This document shows positions 1 to 7,604 of a stretch of DNA of 18,437 nt, piece after piece. A program made the position numbers and the translations under genes. The stretch covers positions 1 to 18,437 of the forward strand of contig DWZY01000231.1 in the NCBI GenBank assembly GCA_019117325.1, written 5' to 3'. Under the pieces are notes generated by a model that saw only the letters and a list, made by a program, of their open reading frames with translations, made no database searches and was not told the origin of the DNA. Each line of letters starts with the position of its first letter. Position 1 is the first letter of the stretch. Source of the stretch: Candidatus Brevibacterium intestinigallinarum (GTDB lineage: Bacteria > Actinomycetota > Actinomycetes > Actinomycetales > Brevibacteriaceae).

Positions 1-2
1 AG

Positions 3-431
3 CGGGTGCAGTCGTACACGGTCGCCTACGACGATGACGACCTGGACGCCGCGAGCCTCTTCGTGGGCCTGTCCGGCATGCTCCCGGCAGACGATCCGCG
101 GTTCCTCGCGACCGTCGACGCGGTCGAGCGCGAGCTGCGCGAGGGCCCCACCGTCTTCCGCTACCGCTACGACGACGGGCTGCCCGGCCTGGAGGGCGGC
201 TTCCACATCTGCACGACGTGGCTCATCGAGGCGTTCCTGCTGGTGGGACGTCACGAGGAGGCGCGCACGCTGTTCCGTCAGCTCGACAAGCTGCGCGGAC
301 CCACGGGCCTCCTGGCGGAGGAGTACGACCCGATCGCGGAGCAGCACCTGGGCAACCACCCGCAGGCGTACTCGCACCTGGGCTACATCCGGGTGCTGAC
401 GCTGGCGCAGCAGCTGGGCTGCGAGCTGTAG
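3..431 (+). CDS. GH15-family glycoside hydrolase (glucoamylase/trehalase type), C-terminal part
   Basis: This is the 3' end of a gene that begins before the window; the frame is open to the left edge. The visible 142 residues match the end of the (alpha/alpha)6 barrel of bacterial GH15 enzymes, which hydrolyse alpha-glucosidic bonds in maltodextrins or trehalose with inversion. Landmarks are LDAASLFVGLSGMLPADDPR near the start, a RYRYDDGLPGLEGGF stretch, TWLIEAFLLVGR, then LLAEEYDP followed by LGNHPQAYSHLGYI. In this family the glutamate of the LL-EE-DP motif acts as general base, so the catalytic end is intact. The internal GTG at position 6 is probably not a true start. The stop TAG at 429-431 overlaps the GTG of the next gene by one base, suggesting translational coupling. 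Glucoamylase versus trehalase cannot be decided from this fragment. Confidence 0.85.
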   Translation, partial: RVQSYTVAYDDDDLDAASLFVGLSGMLPADDPRFLATVDAVERELREGPTVFRYRYDDGLPGLEGGFHICTTWLIEAFLLVGRHEEARTLFRQLDKLRGPTGLLAEEYDPIAEQHLGNHPQAYSHLGYIRVLTLAQQLGCEL

Positions 432-1144
432 TGACCGGCGGTGCGGATCCGGCGGGCGCGGATCCGATGGACAGCGCCGCGCTGCTCACCCAGCCGTGGC
501 AGGACCGGTGGATCGATCGTCCTCCTGGGTTCCGCAGCTTCGAGGCGGCGTTCCCACTGGGGCGCGGACGCGCAGTGTTCGAGCGTGCCGCAGAAGAGGC
601 CCTGACCTGGCAGGTGAAGACCCGCAGCGGATTCGACATCGCGGTGGAGGACGCCGAGTGCGCTGGGGACGCAGACTCCGCACGCGGTGGTGGCCAGGCG
701 TGCGTCGTGGACTCAGAGTCGATCCTGCCGCGCGTCCGCGTCGGCCAGGAGCCCACGATCCACGTCCGGCTGGGACCCTTCAGGCTCCCGGAACCTGCCC
801 GCATCGTCGCGGTCGTTGAGGAGCAGTCGCGGTGCGGCTTCACCTATGAGACCCAGCCCGGTCACCCTGTCACCGGGGAGGAATCGTTCCTCGTCGTGCA
901 TGGCCCGGATGATCGTGTGCACCTGCTGCTGCGGTCCGCGTCCGCCCCCGGTGCGGGTCTCTGGCGGTTCGCAGACCCGCTCGTGCGGATCGCGCAGATC
1001 GTCTACCGCAGGCGCTACGCGCGCGCTCTGCGAGTCGGGCACCAGGAGGCCTCACTGATTCAGTATCTTCGCGAGGACGATGCCCGTCGAATGAAGGCAG
1101 CGGACGAGTTGGCTGCGGAGGCCCATGCTCTCGGGCTGAACTGA
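431..1144 (+). CDS. DUF1990 family protein
   Basis: A 237-residue protein if translation begins at the GTG overlapping the upstream TAG stop; an ATG at 467 would give 225 residues. Neither start has a clear Shine-Dalgarno sequence, so the coupled GTG is slightly favoured. The N-terminal dozen residues come from a short GC-rich repeat (GCGGATCCG twice) and look dispensable. The body shows the DUF1990 pattern: FPLGRGRAVFERAAEEALTW near residues 41-60, a central beta-rich segment beginning VRVGQEPTIHVRLGPFRL, then RCGFTYETQPGHPVTGEESF at 134-153 and a C-terminal ADPLVRIAQIVYRRRYARAL. The pattern Y-x-T-x-P-G-H-P-x-x-G-E-E is the family's most recognisable mark. Molecular function is not established for the family; no membrane segment or signal peptide is visible. 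It faces the convergent sensor-kinase gene across 70 bp. Confidence 0.75.
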   Translation: MTGGADPAGADPMDSAALLTQPWQDRWIDRPPGFRSFEAAFPLGRGRAVFERAAEEALTWQVKTRSGFDIAVEDAECAGDADSARGGGQACVVDSESILPRVRVGQEPTIHVRLGPFRLPEPARIVAVVEEQSRCGFTYETQPGHPVTGEESFLVVHGPDDRVHLLLRSASAPGAGLWRFADPLVRIAQIVYRRRYARALRVGHQEASLIQYLREDDARRMKAADELAAEAHALGLN

Positions 1145-1214
1145 TGACGCTCGTCGTCTGCGCAGTCCGTGCGGGCCCCGCCCCACCTGCGCCTCGCACA
1201 GGCAACCCGCCAGC

Positions 1215-2504
1215 TCAGCCCTCTGCGGCCTCGGCGACGTCGTCGGCCGGGAAACGCACCGTGGCCTGTGCACCGCCGTCCTCGCCGTTCGCGAACTCGA
1301 GGCCCAGCCCCAGCAGGCGGGCCTGGCCCTGCGCGATGACGAGGCCCAGCCCCATCCCGCCGCCGCCGGCGGACACGAAGCGCGTGGGCCCGGTCGCCAG
1401 GATGTCCGGCGGGTAGCCGGGACCGGAGTCCGCGACGACGATCCGGTCCGGGTGCACCTCGACGCGGATCGGGTCCTCGCCGTGCTTGACGGCGTTGACC
1501 AGCAGGTTCGTGATGATGCGCTCGAAGCGGCGCTGGTCGGTCGTGATTCGGGCGTCGCCGGCGGCGTACTCGACATCCACGTCGTGGCCGGCCAGGGCGC
1601 CGGACCCCTCGAGCGTGCTCATGAGCGCGTGCATCGTCGCGTCGACCGCGACGGGAGCCAGGTGCGTCTCCGCGCGCCCGGCATCGAGGCGCGACACCTC
1701 CAGAAGGTCCTCGACCAGCAGCTGCATGCGGGCGACGCGCTCCTTGACGAGCTCCGCCGGCCGCGACTCTTCCTCCAGCAGGTTCGTCGCATTCACGAGC
1801 CCCGTGAGCGGCGTGCGCATCTCGTGCGCCAGGTCCGCGGTGAACCGCTGCTCCGACTCGATCCGCTCCGTCAGCCGCTCGACGGCGAAGTCGACGGCCT
1901 GCGCGAAGTCCGCGACCTCGTCGCTGCCGTAGTCGATGACATCGGACACCCGCACGCTCGTGTCGCCGTGCGCGATCCGCCGGGCCGCCTGCGCGCCCAG
2001 CGTGAGGCGGCGGGAGATCTGCCCCGCCGCGAACGAGGCGATCCCGCCCACCACCAGCGCCGCCCCCACCATGCCCAGCAGGACCGCGCGGTCGATGCCC
2101 GCCAGCAGCTGCTCGGACTCCGCCGTGGACTGGCGGACGGAGATGACGGCCTGGTGCGAGCCCACCCGGATGGGCGTGGCCGCCCACAGGTAGTCCTGCC
2201 CGTCGACCGGGTGCATCGTCGTGACGGTGTTGCCGTCCAGCGCGGAATCGCGCGCATCCGCGGGCAGCTCCGGGTCGTCGATCGTCGTGTTGAGGGTCAG
2301 CACGCCCGTGTTCGTGTAGACGGACACCGCATCGTCCAGCTGCTCCGCGACGTTCGCGCGCTGCCGCTCCGCCTCCGCCCGCGCCGCCGACTGCCGCACG
2401 ACGACACCGCAGCTGAGCGCCGCGATGACGACGGACGTGATGACGAGCAGGACGATCTTCCAGCGCAGCGACAGGCGCGAGCCGGACAGTCGCAGGTCGG
2501 GCAT
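1215..2504 (-). CDS. CseC-like two-component sensor histidine kinase
   Basis: A 429-residue membrane kinase. TM helices lie at about 15-36 and 140-160 and bracket a roughly 100-residue extracytoplasmic sensor. A HAMP-like linker follows (163-215), then the H-box FTADLAHEMRTPLTGL with phosphorylated His227, the N-box ERIITNLLVNAVKHG (328-342), the G1 box DSGPGYPP (359-366) and the G2 box GGGMGLGL (381-388). All motifs needed for autophosphorylation are present. The ATG lies 3 bases after the stop of the response regulator, so the two are co-transcribed and translationally coupled. The pairing with a CseB-like regulator and a preceding anchored extracytoplasmic protein recalls the Streptomyces cseABC cell-envelope stress system. 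The signal sensed here is inference only. A general MtrB- or PhoR-type role is the alternative. Confidence 0.9.
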   Translation of the reverse strand: MPDLRLSGSRLSLRWKIVLLVITSVVIAALSCGVVVRQSAARAEAERQRANVAEQLDDAVSVYTNTGVLTLNTTIDDPELPADARDSALDGNTVTTMHPVDGQDYLWAATPIRVGSHQAVISVRQSTAESEQLLAGIDRAVLLGMVGAALVVGGIASFAAGQISRRLTLGAQAARRIAHGDTSVRVSDVIDYGSDEVADFAQAVDFAVERLTERIESEQRFTADLAHEMRTPLTGLVNATNLLEEESRPAELVKERVARMQLLVEDLLEVSRLDAGRAETHLAPVAVDATMHALMSTLEGSGALAGHDVDVEYAAGDARITTDQRRFERIITNLLVNAVKHGEDPIRVEVHPDRIVVADSGPGYPPDILATGPTRFVSAGGGGMGLGLVIAQGQARLLGLGLEFANGEDGGAQATVRFPADDVAEAAEG

Positions 2505-2507
2505 CGC

Positions 2508-3539
2508 TCAGCCCGCGAACCGGTAGCCGAAGCCGCGGACCGTCTCGATCCGCGTCGCCCCGATCTTCTTCCGCAGCCGCTGGATGTGCACGTCGACGAC
2601 CCGCGAGTCGCCCGCCCACTCGTATCCCCACACGGTGTAGGCGATCTTCTCGCGCGAGTACACGTGGCCCGGCTCCTCCGTCAGGAGCAGGAGGATCCGC
2701 AGCTCGGTGGGGGTGAGGTGGACCTCGGCGCCGTCGATCTCGACCGTGAGCCGGCCCGTGTCGATCGTGAGCGAGCCCAGCGTCAGCTGCCGCTCCAGGC
2801 CGCCCGCCGGCCCGTGGCCGTCCGCGTCCGCGAAGGAGGCCGTCGCCGAGGCCGCATCCGGCGCACCCGCCGCCGCACCCGCCGCTGCGGCCGGGTGCGG
2901 GGAGCCGCCGGGCGCCGTGGGCTGGCCCGGTCCCGCGGAGCCGGCCGGGGCCTCGGGAACGGTTCCGAGGATCGCAGGGTGCGAGTGCTCCTGCGGCACG
3001 GTCTGCTGCGGGGCGGTCTGGACCTGCTCGGTGCGGGGGGCGTCGAAGCCGGGGGTGGGGCCCAGGACCTCGGGCAGGTCTCCGCCGCTGATGATGCGGC
3101 CGCCGGGGCCGATGACCGTCTCGCGCGCGGGCGCTGCGGCCTGGGTGGCGGGGGAGTAGCCCATCGAGCCGGTGCCGGAGGTGATGAAGCGGCGGACGAC
3201 CGCGCGGATGCGGGCGTTGAGCACCTGCATGTCGAACGGCTTCGTGAGGTAGTCGTCCGCGCCGGCCTCCAGCGCCTGGACGATGTCGATGGGATCGGCA
3301 CGCGCGGAGACGATGATGATGGGGATGGTCGAGCCCTCGCGGATCGCCCGCGTGATGGACGCGCCATTCATCGTGGGGAGCATGAGGTCGAGCAGGACCG
3401 CGTCCGCGCCGTGCGCGGTGACGAACTCGAAGCCCTCGCGGCCGTCCGCGAACGCGGTGACCGTGTAGCCGAACCGCTCCAGGCCGATCTGCGTCGTCTC
3501 GCGGATCACCTCATCGTCCTCGACAAGAACGATGTGCAT
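2508..3539 (-). CDS. OmpR-family response regulator, CseB-like, with an extended linker
   Basis: A 343-residue regulator, whereas OmpR-type proteins are usually about 220-250. The receiver (1-118) has the acidic pocket D8/D9, phospho-acceptor D51 in VLLDLMLP, S78 and K100 in LTKPFD. The strings VIRETTQIGLER and SARADPIDIVQALEAGADDY are very close to what I recall of CseB. The winged-helix DNA-binding domain occupies about 251-343, with LTPTELRILLLL, a recognition-helix region DSRVVDVHIQRLRKKIG and the terminal TVRGFGYRF. Between them lies a disordered Pro/Ala/Gly/Gln-rich linker of about 125 residues. A strong Shine-Dalgarno sequence (GGGGGAGGC, plus-strand 3545-3553) supports the start. The kinase gene follows 3 bases after the stop, and the membrane-protein gene precedes by 81 bases. 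Confidence 0.93.
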   Translation of the reverse strand: MHIVLVEDDEVIRETTQIGLERFGYTVTAFADGREGFEFVTAHGADAVLLDLMLPTMNGASITRAIREGSTIPIIIVSARADPIDIVQALEAGADDYLTKPFDMQVLNARIRAVVRRFITSGTGSMGYSPATQAAAPARETVIGPGGRIISGGDLPEVLGPTPGFDAPRTEQVQTAPQQTVPQEHSHPAILGTVPEAPAGSAGPGQPTAPGGSPHPAAAAGAAAGAPDAASATASFADADGHGPAGGLERQLTLGSLTIDTGRLTVEIDGAEVHLTPTELRILLLLTEEPGHVYSREKIAYTVWGYEWAGDSRVVDVHIQRLRKKIGATRIETVRGFGYRFAG

Positions 3540-3620
3540 CGTGTGCCTCCCCCTGCTGGACCGCCTGACCGGATCCGACCGCCGGCTGGACGCCGCCCGA
3601 CCGCACCCTCGCAGCCGCCG

Positions 3621-4211
3621 TCACGTCACGCCGGTGCTGGAGATCCGCTGGCCGGCCTCGAACCGTCCGTCGTGGAACCGGTAGACCTGCACCGACCACC
3701 CGGTGGGACAGCAGGCCTCGTCCGTCGCGGTGAACCGCGGCTCCTGCGCGACCAGCGTTCCCCCGCGTCCGGGCGTGAGGGACAGATCCTGCCCTGAAAC
3801 TACCAGGTGGGTGCGCGGTTGACCGCTCTCCTCGCCGATGACTGCCCCCGCGACGACGGACCGCGTCCCCGGCTCCGTGAGGAGGACGACCTGGAACGGT
3901 TGCTCGTCGATCGTCAGCGTCGCGCCCTGCTCCAGGCACTCGTCGCAGTACAGGAGGATCTCCGTGAACGCCGCGTCCACAGCGGAGCCGGGCGCATCCG
4001 CGTCCAGCAGGTGCGTGCGGACCTCGTCGAGCGTGAACACGGGCGGCGGTCCCTCGACGAGGCTGTGCGGGCCGGCCGCATCGGTGGGCTGGGCGGCGGA
4101 CTCGATGCGCATTCCACGGTCAGCCTGCGTCAGGTGCAGGATGACGAGGAGCGCCACGAGGACCGCGCCGGCGGTCACTGCGACGAGGGCGGGCAGCGAG
4201 AGGCGGGACAC
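3621..4211 (-). CDS. Membrane-anchored extracytoplasmic protein with CxxC and CC motifs; cseA-like position
   Basis: A 196-residue protein from a GTG start; the frame is open further upstream, but that part is antisense to the divergent gene. One hydrophobic N-terminal segment (about 6-27, ALVAVTAGAVLVALLVILHL) is followed by a hydrophilic domain, so the bulk should lie outside the membrane. There is no lipobox cysteine, so it is an anchored or signal-peptide protein rather than a lipoprotein. Four cysteines occur in two pairs: C89-x-x-C92 in YCDEC, and C167-C168 in EACCPTGWSVQVYRF. The CCPTG...YRF...GRFE stretch resembles motifs I recall from small secreted actinobacterial proteins. It is the first gene of the operon with the response regulator and kinase, in the place cseA holds in Streptomyces, so a role in tuning the kinase is plausible. 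The start codon lacks a clear ribosome site and is the least certain point. Confidence 0.7.
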   Translation of the reverse strand: MSRLSLPALVAVTAGAVLVALLVILHLTQADRGMRIESAAQPTDAAGPHSLVEGPPPVFTLDEVRTHLLDADAPGSAVDAAFTEILLYCDECLEQGATLTIDEQPFQVVLLTEPGTRSVVAGAVIGEESGQPRTHLVVSGQDLSLTPGRGGTLVAQEPRFTATDEACCPTGWSVQVYRFHDGRFEAGQRISSTGVT

Positions 4212-4237
4212 GGGTCCAGTGTGCCACGCGGTGCCCG

Positions 4238-4246
4238 GTAGGATAG
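4238..4246. promoter_or_regulatory. Overlapping divergent -10 elements (TAGGATA core)
   Basis: The 7-base core TAGGATA at 4239-4245 reads TAGGAT on the plus strand and TATCCT on the minus strand, each fitting TANNNT. On the plus strand the ATG of the two-TM protein at 4254 starts 10 bases downstream, so its message would be leaderless or nearly so. On the minus strand the predicted start site near 4233 precedes the GTG at 4211 by about 22 bases. No good -35 hexamer is visible in either direction. The whole intergenic space is only 42 bp. Confidence 0.45.
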
Positions 4247-4253
4247 GGGCAAC

Positions 4254-4568
4254 ATGGAACAGCAGAAGCAGCCGCAGAATCAGCCCTCCGGTGCGAGCCC
4301 CGCAGGCCCGCGTGCGCGCAAGAGCGTGCCGTACCGCGACGCGCTCGTCTTCGGCCTCATCGCCGGTCTCGTCACGTTCGTCGTGGCTGCCGCGTCGACG
4401 GTGGGCTCGCGCTTCGCGACGGAGGGCCCGTCCGCGGTCGTCCACCTGGGCCCCTCCGCCCTCTACGGCGGGGTCGCGCTCGTCGCCGCGACCGTGATGG
4501 CCGCACTCCTCAACTGGGTCGTCTCCCGCAAGGACGTCGAGGAGATGGACGGCCCCGTCCTCCACTGA
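4254..4568 (+). CDS. Small two-TM membrane protein of unknown function
   Basis: A 104-residue protein with a polar, Gln/Pro-rich cytoplasmic-type N-terminus (1-28), two hydrophobic helices at about 29-51 (ALVFGLIAGLVTFVVAAAS) and 69-90 (ALYGGVALVAATVMAALLNWVV), and a short acidic tail (RKDVEEMDG). A positively charged RARK just before the first helix predicts both termini in the cytoplasm. There is no recognisable family. The ATG lies 10 bases after a TAGGAT hexamer with no Shine-Dalgarno sequence, which fits a leaderless transcript. It precedes the CitA-like kinase by 71 bp, but that gene has its own probable promoter, so operon membership is uncertain. Confidence 0.7.
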   Translation: MEQQKQPQNQPSGASPAGPRARKSVPYRDALVFGLIAGLVTFVVAAASTVGSRFATEGPSAVVHLGPSALYGGVALVAATVMAALLNWVVSRKDVEEMDGPVLH

Positions 4569-4626
4569 CGCAGTGCTGATCTGACTCTGTCGCGACTTTT
4601 CCGCGGTCCGTGTCCGCGGCCTCGGG

Positions 4627-4642
4627 CACAATAGGGACGATG
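4627..4642 (+). promoter_or_regulatory. Probable leaderless promoter of the CitA-like kinase gene
   Basis: CACAAT at 4627-4632 fits a -10 element and ends 7 bases before the ATG at 4640, the usual distance for transcription starting at the initiation codon. There is no Shine-Dalgarno sequence. Just upstream the hexamer CCGCGG occurs twice (4601-4606 and 4614-4619), a possible protein-binding pair. A -35 element is not clear. Confidence 0.4.
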
Positions 4643-6772
4643 TCCGCGCTCCGATCCGCGTCCTCCCGGCGCAGAGACTCCCCGCGACCCGACGCCGGTC
4701 GGGTCCCCGGTGTGCCCGGAGCACAGCCCGCGGGACGGGAGAAGCGCGGATTCCGCCTCTTCACGGACGCCGGTGTGGCCGGACGCATCATGTTCGCCAA
4801 CGGGGTCATGCTCGTGGGGATCGCCCTCCTCATCACGACCCTCCTCTACTTCGTCCTGAGCGACCTGCACGACCGGCGCGCGGAGCAGCAGATCACCAGC
4901 ACCGCGGAGTCCCTGGCCCGGTCCACCCTGGTCCACACGTCGATCGTCGAGGCGGAGGAGGGACGCGACGCGGACGACCCGGAACCGCTGCCGGTGTTCC
5001 TCGCGGACACCGCCGAGGGTGAGGCCCTCACCGCCCGCCTCCAGGAGATCCGCGTGGACTACGACGTCGACCTCGTCGAGGTCATCCCGGTCTCCCGCCT
5101 GTCCGCAGTGGGCGCCCTGGGCGGCACCGCCACCCAGGATGAGGGCGCGATGCGCGAACGGCCGCTCCTCGCCACCGCCAGCCCGGAGGTCGAGTCGCGG
5201 ACCGGTGCGGTCGTGCACGGCCTCGACCAGGAGTCGCTGGCGGCGGGCGAGACGTCCGTCCGCTACATCGGCAGCGGGGACGGCCTCATGGTCGCCGTCG
5301 CCCCGATCCTCACGTCCGGGCCCGCGGACGGGGCCGAGGCCGGGGACGCCTCCGGTGACGCGGTCACCGGTGCTGATGCGGCCTCGGGCGCGGAGGCAGG
5401 CGCCGACGGCGAGGCCGCCAGCCGCGTGCCCCGCGGGCAGGCAGACACGGACGAGACGGGCGTGGGAGCCGGCGAATCGCAGCTGGTGGGAGCCGCGGTC
5501 GTGGGGGTGAGCCCGCAGGCGGTGCAGGACGAGTTCGCCCCGCAGGCGCGGGCGATCTGGCTCCTGGGGGCACTCACGGTCGTCCTGGGCGTGTGCGCCA
5601 ACTGGGTGACGCTGCGCGGGCTGCGGCGGGTCACCGGCGACTACGGCACGCGGGAGCTGGGAGCGGTGCTCGACTATTATGCGTCCGTGCTGCGCGCGGT
5701 CTCCGAGGGCCTCCTGCTGGTGGACCGCAGCCAGGGCGTCGTGTTCTTCAACGCGGAGGCGGCCGAGCTGCTGGGTATGCCGGACGAGACGGCCCGCACC
5801 CCGATCGCCCTGCACGACCTGGACCTGGATCCCTCGCTCCAGTCGCTCCTGGCCGAGGGCCGGTACGCCCGCGACGAGATCCACTACACGTCCAGCCGCG
5901 TCCTCGTCGTCAACCAGCAGCCGGCCTCGCAGTCGCCGGACACGTGGGTCATGACGATGCGCGACCACACGGAGCTGCAGGAGCTCACGGGCGAGCTCGT
6001 GTCCGTCCGCTCGTTCTCCGAGTCGCTGCGCTCGCAGACGCACGAGTACGCGAACCGCCTCCACATGATCGTCTCGCTCGTGGAGACCGGGGCGTTCGAC
6101 GAGGCGGTCGAGTTCGCGACGCGGGAGATCGACCAGTCGGAGCGGCCCGCGGACAACCTGCTGGACGGCTTCGACCACCCCATCCTCACCGCGCTCCTGC
6201 TCACCAAGATGTCGCAGGCCTCGGAGAGCGGCATCCGCCTGGAGCTCGACACGGACTCCCTGTGCGGCACGGTCACCGCCGACGACCGGGACCTCGTGAC
6301 CGTCGTCGGCAATCTGATCGACAACGCGCTGGACGCAGTGAGTGCGGATACGGTGCCGGCGGACCGGCGGACGGTGCGCGTGCGCTTCTCCGGGAACCAG
6401 ACCCAGGGCCTCGTCATCGAGGTGAGCGACGACGGGCCGGGCATCGAGGAGTCCGCGCTGGACAGCGTCTTCGAGCGCGGCTGGTCGACGAAGCACGACG
6501 GCGTCGCGCAGGCCACGCACGAGGGCCGGATGCAGCACTCGTCGCGCGGAGTGGGCCTTGCCCTCACCGTGCAGGCGGTGCGCCGGATGGGCGGGGCGAT
6601 CGACGTGCAGGGATCCGGCGAGGAACTGTGCGACGAGGCGGAGGTCGCGGACCTGCCCGCACCCCTGCGCGGGGCGCTCTTCACCGTCTGGGTGCCCGCC
6701 ACGGCACCCGCCAGCACGAGTGAGGCACCGGGCGCCGGCACTGGCGCATCGGATGCCGGGGATCTACGGTGA
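4640..6772 (+). CDS. CitA/DcuS-type sensor histidine kinase
   Basis: A 710-residue kinase from the ATG; a GTG at 4610 would add ten residues but lies upstream of the likely -10. TM1 is about 50-73 and TM2 about 304-325, enclosing a 230-residue sensor that includes an Ala/Gly/Asp/Glu-rich, low-complexity insertion at about 226-280. A cytoplasmic PAS domain follows (345-445; SEGLLLVDRSQGVVFFNAEAAELLG). The phospho-acceptor is His468 in LRSQTHEYANRLHMI, the diagnostic SQxHEYxNxLH motif of the citrate/dicarboxylate kinase family. ATP-binding boxes are GNLIDNALDAV (557-567), DDGPGI (597-602), ERGWSTK (612-618) and SRGVGLALT (635-643). CitA is normally 530-550 residues, so this one is enlarged. The partner regulator starts 7 bases downstream. 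The ligand is presumably a carboxylate, but no transporter or citrate gene is nearby, so this is inference. Confidence 0.92.
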   Translation: MSALRSASSRRRDSPRPDAGRVPGVPGAQPAGREKRGFRLFTDAGVAGRIMFANGVMLVGIALLITTLLYFVLSDLHDRRAEQQITSTAESLARSTLVHTSIVEAEEGRDADDPEPLPVFLADTAEGEALTARLQEIRVDYDVDLVEVIPVSRLSAVGALGGTATQDEGAMRERPLLATASPEVESRTGAVVHGLDQESLAAGETSVRYIGSGDGLMVAVAPILTSGPADGAEAGDASGDAVTGADAASGAEAGADGEAASRVPRGQADTDETGVGAGESQLVGAAVVGVSPQAVQDEFAPQARAIWLLGALTVVLGVCANWVTLRGLRRVTGDYGTRELGAVLDYYASVLRAVSEGLLLVDRSQGVVFFNAEAAELLGMPDETARTPIALHDLDLDPSLQSLLAEGRYARDEIHYTSSRVLVVNQQPASQSPDTWVMTMRDHTELQELTGELVSVRSFSESLRSQTHEYANRLHMIVSLVETGAFDEAVEFATREIDQSERPADNLLDGFDHPILTALLLTKMSQASESGIRLELDTDSLCGTVTADDRDLVTVVGNLIDNALDAVSADTVPADRRTVRVRFSGNQTQGLVIEVSDDGPGIEESALDSVFERGWSTKHDGVAQATHEGRMQHSSRGVGLALTVQAVRRMGGAIDVQGSGEELCDEAEVADLPAPLRGALFTVWVPATAPASTSEAPGAGTGASDAGDLR

Positions 6773-6779
6773 GGGCGTG

Positions 6780-7517
6780 ATGGTGGGACCCGCAGATGCG
6801 CAGACGGACGGCTCGGACCGTTCCCTGGGCGTGCTCGTCGTCGAGGACGAGGAGATCGCCGCGAAGGCGCATGCCGCCTACGTCTCGCGGATGGACGGCT
6901 TCCGTGTCGTGGGGATCGCGCGCAACGCGCAGCACGCGCTGGCGGCGCTCACGGACCGCATCATGGGCATTGACGCGGACCAGATCGATCTGGTCCTGCT
7001 CGATATGAATCTGCCGGACGGCCACGGCCTCATGCTGGTGCGGAATCTGCGCGCCCGGAAGGTGCCGGTCGACGTCATCGCCGTGACCGCGGCCCGCGAC
7101 ATGCAGGTGGTGCAGGAGGCCCTGTCCCTGGGGGTCGTCCACTACATCCTCAAGCCGTTCACCTTCCCGGTGTTCAAGACGAAGCTCGAGGCGTTCCGCG
7201 AGTTCCGCTCGACGCTCGCCCAGGAGCAGGGCGGCGACCAGATCACCCAGTCACTGGTGGACGCCGCGGTCGAGGGGCTGCGCGCTGGCAGCGCACCCCC
7301 GCGCGCCGCGGGAGTGCCCGACGCCGTGCAGGACCAGATCCGCACCCTCCTGGCGGAGGGCGGATGCTCCGCCGCCGAGGCCGCCGACCAGATCGGGGTC
7401 TCCCGCGTCACCGCGCGCCGGTACCTCGAGGCGATGGCTGACGCCGGCCTCCTCGAGAGGCGCCCGCGCTACGGCAGCGCGGGCCGCCCCGTCTTCGAGT
7501 ACGCGACGGTGGGCTGA
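6780..7517 (+). CDS. CitB/DcuR-type response regulator
   Basis: A 245-residue regulator that pairs with the preceding CitA-like kinase. The receiver runs from about residue 16 to 135, with acidic residues E22/D23, phospho-acceptor D75 in LVLLDMNLPDGHG, T103 in AVTAARD and K125 in ILKPF. The C-terminal half (178-245) carries a helix-turn-helix, CSAAEAADQIGVSRVTARRY, followed by a wing ending RPVFEYATVG. This is the layout of the CitB/DcuR/MalR group, which uses a non-OmpR DNA-binding domain. The ATG is chosen because a GAGGG-like ribosome site lies just before it; a GTG at 6777 is an equal alternative. The stop of the kinase lies 7 bases upstream. Targets are not evident in the window. Confidence 0.9.
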   Translation: MVGPADAQTDGSDRSLGVLVVEDEEIAAKAHAAYVSRMDGFRVVGIARNAQHALAALTDRIMGIDADQIDLVLLDMNLPDGHGLMLVRNLRARKVPVDVIAVTAARDMQVVQEALSLGVVHYILKPFTFPVFKTKLEAFREFRSTLAQEQGGDQITQSLVDAAVEGLRAGSAPPRAAGVPDAVQDQIRTLLAEGGCSAAEAADQIGVSRVTARRYLEAMADAGLLERRPRYGSAGRPVFEYATVG

Positions 7518-7543
7518 GCCGGGGCCCAGCAGCGGTGGGAGCA

Positions 7544-7561
7544 CCGGGCAGCTGAGCCCGG
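7544..7561. terminator. Weak hairpin between convergent genes
   Basis: CCGGGC at 7544-7549 and GCCCGG at 7556-7561 form a 6-bp stem with a six-base loop. It sits in the 87-bp gap between the convergent response regulator and purB. There is no T-run on either side, so a terminator role is only positional inference. Confidence 0.3.
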
Positions 7562-7604
7562 CCTCGGCAGACGTGCTGGTGAGCCCAGCCTCGGGACCCA
7601 GCCG

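Noticed and set aside
1145..1214. Possible terminator in the gap between the convergent DUF1990 and kinase genes
   Set aside because: The GCGGG/CCCGC match leaves only a one-base loop, so no stable stem-loop can be supported.
1452..3797. A 781-codon open frame on the plus strand opposite the kinase and regulator
   Set aside because: Low-complexity Arg/Val/Asp-rich translation with no family resemblance, fully explained as antisense to the CseB/CseC-like genes.
4463..6538. A 691-codon open frame on the minus strand opposite the CitA-like kinase
   Set aside because: Antisense artefact; no conserved domain, and the plus-strand kinase has all expected motifs.
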